Assembly (NCBI GenBank): GCA_905214925.1
Contig: CAJMOB010000013.1
Span: 28,941 to 92,940 of the forward strand
Direction of reading: 5' to 3'
DNA from: Scybalomonas sp905214925
GTDB lineage: Bacteria > Bacillota > Clostridia > Lachnospirales > Lachnospiraceae
Length of the DNA stretch: 64,000 bases
Position 1 is the first letter of the stretch, and every line of letters begins with the position of its first letter. Below the pieces are notes generated by a model that saw nothing but the letters and a program-made list of their open reading frames with translations, was not told the origin of the DNA and did not search any database. Below are positions 60,050 through 64,000 of this stretch, piece after piece. A program made the translations under genes and the position numbers.

Positions 60050-62344
60050 TTATGATTCTGATAGAAAAGTCGGTGGCTGTTGTTTAAAAAAGGTCTGTTC
60101 AAATTCTTCTAATGAGATTGGTCTGGAGAAGTAATAACCTTGTCCAATTGTACAGCCAATTGATTTCATAAAAATTGCTTGTTCTTTTGTCTCAATTCCC
60201 TCCATAACGGTTTGTATCTTAAGTTCTTTCGCAAGAGAAATTAGTGACTTTAGAATCCAATTTCTCTTCTTGACATCTCCGCTGTTACTTAGAAAAACCC
60301 GATCCAATTTTAGTTCATCAATTGGAAAGTCTTTTAAGGTATTAAAGGAAGAATAACCGCTTCCAAAATCATCCATAGAAACTTCAAAACCTATTTCATG
60401 AAGTTGAGTAATAACTTCATTCATTTCTGATATATTATCAAAAGCAGTGCCTTCTGTAATCTCTAAAATGATAAGAGAAGGATCAATTTGATATTTTTCT
60501 ATAATGGATTGTAACTCATGGGTGTAATTTGGATGATAGAACAAAACGCGAGATTGATTTACAGAAATAGGAACAACAGGATAACCAGAGTCGCTCCAAG
60601 TTCTAAGTGTTCTACAAATAATTTCTACCATATAGATATCCAATTTAGCAGAAAAACCATTCTTTTCAAAAAGAGGAATGAATTGATCGGGATAAACCAT
60701 ACTTCCATCTGGTCGAATCCAACGAACAAGAGCTTCAGCACTATGTAACATTCCAGTTTTTAAATTGAACTTGGGCTGTAAGAAAGCCTGAAATTCTTGG
60801 TTAGAAAGAGCGAAATGCATATTACTTTCAATTAGATGTCTCGTTTTTTCCTGAGCAAACATAGCGTCATTAAAAAAGACGAGCGTACTTTCATGTCCAA
60901 CTTTTGCTTCTTTTAATGCAACTAAGGCGCGATCAGTAAATACATTAAAATTAGCAGAATGACTATAGGCTTCTAAAATTTTAATTCCAAAATAGCAAAT
61001 AATTTTATAACCTTGCTCTTTTTTTAGAGGACAGTCTTCAATTTGTTCGGTAATAGAACGTAAACGTTTTGTTATGTTTTCTTTATCTTGTGTATGAAGT
61101 AATAATCCAAAATTATCGGCAGTATCTCGATAAAAAATCTCATTGGCATTTAAATTACGATGTAGCGTATTTGCAATATGACAAAGAAGTTCATCGCCTT
61201 TCTCATAACCAAAAAGCTCATTGATAAATTGAAAACGTCTAATATTTAAAAGAATGAGAGAATAGTCCGTATTTTCGGATAGTAGTTGCATTGACTTTTC
61301 CTGAAATTTATTTTTATTATAACTTCCTGTTAGCGGGTCATAATATGCCAGCTGATAAATAGAATATTTTCTGTTTTGAATTACATGATAAATATTACGA
61401 AGTAAGAAAACAAAAAGTGCTATAATAATAATAAAAATACAAGCAGCTCGTACTAAATAGGAGAAGTTTTCATTTAATTTCTTATATGGAACTGCATAAA
61501 AAAGGTTCCAATCATTGATATTAAGAGGCATTGTGTTTACCCAGTATTTTTTATCATTCAATGTATAGGTTGAAAAGAATTCTTCTTTTACCTGCAAATA
61601 TTCCAAAAGATCTTTTTGAAATGTTTTTTCAAATTCAATTTGATTGTTGCGCTCAATAGGTGAGGAAGAATCAAAAATCCTATTTTTCCCACGTACAACA
61701 AACTGCCCATTAGAATCTAAAATATGAAAATAATTTTGGTTGTTCGTGTTAGCATTACCAGAAGAAAGTAAGCTAGAGAGGCGTTCTTCTGTATCACAAG
61801 CTAATAAAATTCCAGAGAGCTTGTCTTTACGATAAATAGGAACTGCATAATAATAAAGAGTTCCTTCCTTTAAAAACTCAGTGTTCGGATAGGCTATCAC
61901 TACGTCACCTTTTTTTGCCTTATCAAAAAAATCTTGATTATGGATAGAAAGGGATTTTAATTTGGATGTATTCATATTAATAAAAAATCCCTTTCCGTTA
62001 CAATCAAATAATCCCATATGGGCAAACTGCGTATATTTATTTTCTTCTTTTAAAATTTTAACAAAATCATCCGTGGAATAGGTAGTATCCTCACCGATGA
62101 AAACGGCAAGTGTTTTTAATGACTGAACGTTGTTGGTTATTTGCATCGTAATTCTCGAAGAATATTGAGTCTCTGTTTCTCTTAAAAGTTGTTTTGTACT
62201 ATCGATTTCCATTTTGTTTAATGTATGATAAACAAAGTATCCAGAAAATAGTAGGAGAATCGTAGTAATTCCCACAAAAAGAAAAAGATGAAGAAGATAG
62301 TTTCGTTCCCCATTTGAAATTTGAAAAAATTTAAATTTCTTCAT
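60050..62344 (-). CDS. Cache-GGDEF-EAL cyclic-di-GMP protein
   Basis: A 764-residue membrane sensor with a signal anchor (about residues 18-38) and second helix (about 295-315) around a dCache-like outer domain. The GGDEF domain is degenerate (DTADNFGLLLH where GGDEF should be), while the EAL domain is intact: SAEALVRWI, PISVNQSRVL, LEITEGTAF, MDDFGSGYSSF, KLDRVFL, MEGIETKEQ. So it is a likely phosphodiesterase. The ATG lies inside the end of the flavin-reductase gene upstream (14-base overlap), so the two are one transcript. Same architecture as 35055-37286, so paralogous. Confidence 0.93.
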   Translation of the reverse strand: MKKFKFFQISNGERNYLLHLFLFVGITTILLLFSGYFVYHTLNKMEIDSTKQLLRETETQYSSRITMQITNNVQSLKTLAVFIGEDTTYSTDDFVKILKEENKYTQFAHMGLFDCNGKGFFINMNTSKLKSLSIHNQDFFDKAKKGDVVIAYPNTEFLKEGTLYYYAVPIYRKDKLSGILLACDTEERLSSLLSSGNANTNNQNYFHILDSNGQFVVRGKNRIFDSSSPIERNNQIEFEKTFQKDLLEYLQVKEEFFSTYTLNDKKYWVNTMPLNINDWNLFYAVPYKKLNENFSYLVRAACIFIIIIALFVFLLRNIYHVIQNRKYSIYQLAYYDPLTGSYNKNKFQEKSMQLLSENTDYSLILLNIRRFQFINELFGYEKGDELLCHIANTLHRNLNANEIFYRDTADNFGLLLHTQDKENITKRLRSITEQIEDCPLKKEQGYKIICYFGIKILEAYSHSANFNVFTDRALVALKEAKVGHESTLVFFNDAMFAQEKTRHLIESNMHFALSNQEFQAFLQPKFNLKTGMLHSAEALVRWIRPDGSMVYPDQFIPLFEKNGFSAKLDIYMVEIICRTLRTWSDSGYPVVPISVNQSRVLFYHPNYTHELQSIIEKYQIDPSLIILEITEGTAFDNISEMNEVITQLHEIGFEVSMDDFGSGYSSFNTLKDFPIDELKLDRVFLSNSGDVKKRNWILKSLISLAKELKIQTVMEGIETKEQAIFMKSIGCTIGQGYYFSRPISLEEFEQTFFKQQPPTFLSES

Positions 62345-62858
62345 CGGATTCCGTGTTGATTAATACCGATTCAATTTCTGCTATGTACATTGTGTGAAAG
62401 TCTTTTTCTTTATACCACCGTTCTACCAAGGCTGGATCGAGGAAGGAAGATTCGTCGATTGGTTGTGCGACTAGTTTTTTACATAAAAAAACAGTATTTG
62501 CTTCTTTGAAGAAAGGAATATTTTCTTCTTTTTCAATTGTAAGATTCGAAAGTTTAATTTTATCTTCTGTGCGTCCAGAAACGGTTCCCAAATAATTTAG
62601 TTGTTTTCGATAGGTTTCTGGGAGAACAGATAAAGAAAAATGGGAAGTTGCATCCACAAATTCCTTTGTATAACGTTGTGGGCGAAGAAAAATATAGGCC
62701 ACTGGCTTTCCAAATAAAATACCAACACCTCCCCAAGAGGCGGTCATTGTATTTTGTTTTCCTTCATGTTCTGCTGTAATTAAAAACCATTCTTTTCCAA
62801 TCATAGTAAATGGATTGAAAGAAAAATCGTTTATATTTTGTTTGACAAAGTTTGACAT
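62331..62858 (-). CDS. Flavin reductase-like FMN-binding protein
   Basis: A 175-residue split-barrel flavoprotein of the flavin reductase family: WFLITAEHEGKQNTMTASWG at the start and VAYIFLRPQRYTKEFVD match the FMN site of the HpaC/NtaB-like group common in anaerobes. It likely reduces or holds FMN; partner unknown. ATG at 62858, with GGAGG 7 bases before it on the minus strand. The last 14 bases overlap the GGDEF-EAL gene, so its product and cyclic-di-GMP signalling might be linked to redox state (inference). Confidence 0.87.
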   Translation of the reverse strand: MSNFVKQNINDFSFNPFTMIGKEWFLITAEHEGKQNTMTASWGGVGILFGKPVAYIFLRPQRYTKEFVDATSHFSLSVLPETYRKQLNYLGTVSGRTEDKIKLSNLTIEKEENIPFFKEANTVFLCKKLVAQPIDESSFLDPALVERWYKEKDFHTMYIAEIESVLINTESDEEI

Positions 62859-63162
62859 ATAAAACCTCCAAATAAAAATTAATTGTTTTTAAGCGCCTTC
62901 TAATTAGCCTATGAAATAAAAAAATATATATTACATTCCAACATATATTTTTGAATGATAGGTATAGCATTTATTATACGATTTTCAAACATTAGTAGCA
63001 AGAGAAAATTAAAATTTTATTTACAGAAAATTAATAAATTAGATGAGGTTCTTCTATTTGATAAAACAAAAATTAGGTGTGAAAATTTTTAAAATTTTCA
63101 AATCCAAGAAAGAGAGGATGGTTGTAAAAAAAAAGAAAAGAAAGAAAAACTTGGGAAAATAA
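62859..63162. other. A/T-rich spacer upstream of the Rex-like sites
   Basis: No gene seen. Probable promoter of the minus-strand flavin reductase near 62875-62960; otherwise low-complexity A/T text including a poly-A/G run at 63125-63150. Confidence 0.4.
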
Positions 63163-63240
63163 ATGTTAATTAATTAACAAATTGTGCTAATGTATCTAAT
63201 ATGTTAATTAATTGTCAAAGAGTATAACAATTTGTCAACA
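63163..63240 (+). promoter_or_regulatory. Rex-like operators upstream of ackA
   Basis: ATGTTAATTAATTAACAA (63163-63180) fits the clostridial Rex consensus TTGTTAA-N4-TTAACAA with one mismatch. A second, weaker copy ATGTTAATTAATTGTCAA is at 63201-63218 and a half site near 63225-63240. Rex would derepress ackA by sensing the NADH/NAD ratio (inference). Confidence 0.6.
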
Positions 63241-63375
63241 AAAGGCTTTCAAAAATAGGTATATTTTAGTACATAATACTGTATACAAAATCCTTAAAGT
63301 GTGGTAATGTTAAAATAAGTTGAAAATGTTATTAAAATATTATTGAAATGTTATTAAGTTGAAAGGGGAACATTT

Positions 63376-64000
63376 ATGAAAGTATTAGTAGTAAACTGTG
63401 GAAGTTCATCATTGAAATATCAGTTAATTGAAACAGAGACAGAAGAGGTTTTAGCTAAGGGTTTATGTGAGAGAATTGGGATCGATGGTGTCTTAACACA
63501 TAAGACAAACAAAGGTGTAAAGGTTGAAAAAGAAGTTGCTATGCCAGATCATACAGTAGCTGTACAGCTTGTATTAGAGCAATTAACAGACAAAGAAAAT
63601 GGCGTATTAGAGTCTCTTGATGAAATTTCAGCAGTTGGACATCGTGTTGTACACGGTGGAGAGAAATTCGCTCAGTCCACAGTAATTACAGAAGAAGTAT
63701 TAGCGCAAATTGAAGAGTGTAATGAGTTAGCTCCGTTACATAACCCAGCCAACTTAATTGGAATTCGTGCTTGTGAAAAATTAATGCCAGGCGTTCCTAT
63801 GACAGCTGTTTTTGATACAGCATTCCATCAGACAATGCCAGAAAAAGCATATTTATATGGTCTTCCATATGAATATTATGAAAAATATCAAGTTCGTAGA
63901 TATGGTTTCCATGGAACATCTCATAGCTATGTATCAAATCGTGTTGCTGAGATTCTCGGAAGAAACTATGAAGATATGAAAATTATTGTATGCCATCTTG
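63376..64000 (+). CDS. ackA: Acetate kinase, partial (N-terminal half)
   Basis: The first 208 residues of a ~400-residue ASKHA-fold kinase, cut by the window end. MKVLVVNCGSSSLKYQLIE holds the phosphate-1 motif, VGHRVVHGGE the active-site Arg/His area, and FDTAFHQTMPE and YGFHGTSH the family texts with catalytic Asp and His. It makes acetate and ATP from acetyl phosphate, the usual energy step in Lachnospiraceae. ATG after AAAGGGG. pta is not upstream, so it is either after ackA or elsewhere. Confidence 0.97.
   Translation, partial: MKVLVVNCGSSSLKYQLIETETEEVLAKGLCERIGIDGVLTHKTNKGVKVEKEVAMPDHTVAVQLVLEQLTDKENGVLESLDEISAVGHRVVHGGEKFAQSTVITEEVLAQIEECNELAPLHNPANLIGIRACEKLMPGVPMTAVFDTAFHQTMPEKAYLYGLPYEYYEKYQVRRYGFHGTSHSYVSNRVAEILGRNYEDMKIIVCHL

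Noticed and set aside
1..64000. CRISPR array or complete insertion sequence
   Set aside because: No regularly spaced repeats with spacers and no transposase frame were seen; the repeats found are leaders, hairpins or gene fragments.

Overview
The window is low-GC Firmicutes DNA, most like a gut anaerobe of the Lachnospiraceae (Clostridium cluster XIVa). The grounds are AGGAGG-type ribosome sites, TTGACA/TATAAT promoters, a SpoVB-type flippase, the firmicute order secG-rnr-smpB-ssrA, a gap-pgk-tpiA run and NADP-type GdhA. This assignment is inference; no rRNA is present. Position 1 cuts a membrane-protein gene and position 64000 cuts ackA.

Layout. 1-6000: a partial membrane protein divergent from a TetR regulator, an alpha/beta hydrolase, a minus-strand trio (glycosyltransferase-GtrA fusion, NAGPA-domain protein, small membrane protein) and an iron-sulfur flavoprotein-like reductase. 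6000-13200 is an accessory zone of small orphan genes under related A/T-rich leaders: two small membrane proteins, a peptidase E with two broken partial copies, an unknown 140-aa protein, a kinase-fold protein, a PD-(D/E)XK protein, a divergent LspA, a DUF6440 protein, an amber-interrupted small gene, and a DIP1984-family gene followed by a tRNA-like RNA fold. 13200-26300 is core: rlmH, tRNA-Arg(CCG), gdhA, degV-rluF-ligA, spoVB, iscR-nifS-nifU-mnmA and a DsrE-like gene.

26300-37300 holds a PHP phosphatase, a Na/Pi cotransporter behind a triple Pho-box repeat, gap-pgk-tpiA, and two GGDEF/EAL signalling genes, one split by an in-frame TAG. 37400-43200 is the catabolic highlight: hpdB-hpdC-hpdA, the glycyl-radical 4-hydroxyphenylacetate decarboxylase that makes p-cresol, with a Crp/Fnr regulator and a trigger-factor-like chaperone downstream and look-alike terminators on each side.

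43300-56600 holds a TetR/YhgE divergent pair, a secreted protein, gpmI (with an attenuator-like leader), an SdpI-like protein, an HD-domain fusion, eno, secG, rnr, smpB, a DUF1653 gene and tmRNA. 57000-58300 is a deletion scar joining the 3' ends of an araC-type gene and a TRAP transporter gene. 58400-64000 holds a lone holin, a probable small RNA with a consensus promoter, a cold-shock gene, a HAD-like gene, a third GGDEF/EAL protein overlapping a flavin reductase, and ackA behind Rex-like operators.

Read together, the genes describe a fermenting anaerobe: lower glycolysis is almost complete here (gap, pgk, tpiA, gpmI, eno), feeding acetate kinase under likely redox control; amino-acid use is seen in gdhA and hpdBCA; Fe-S biogenesis genes supply the cluster enzymes. 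No complete mobile element, CRISPR array or rRNA was seen.
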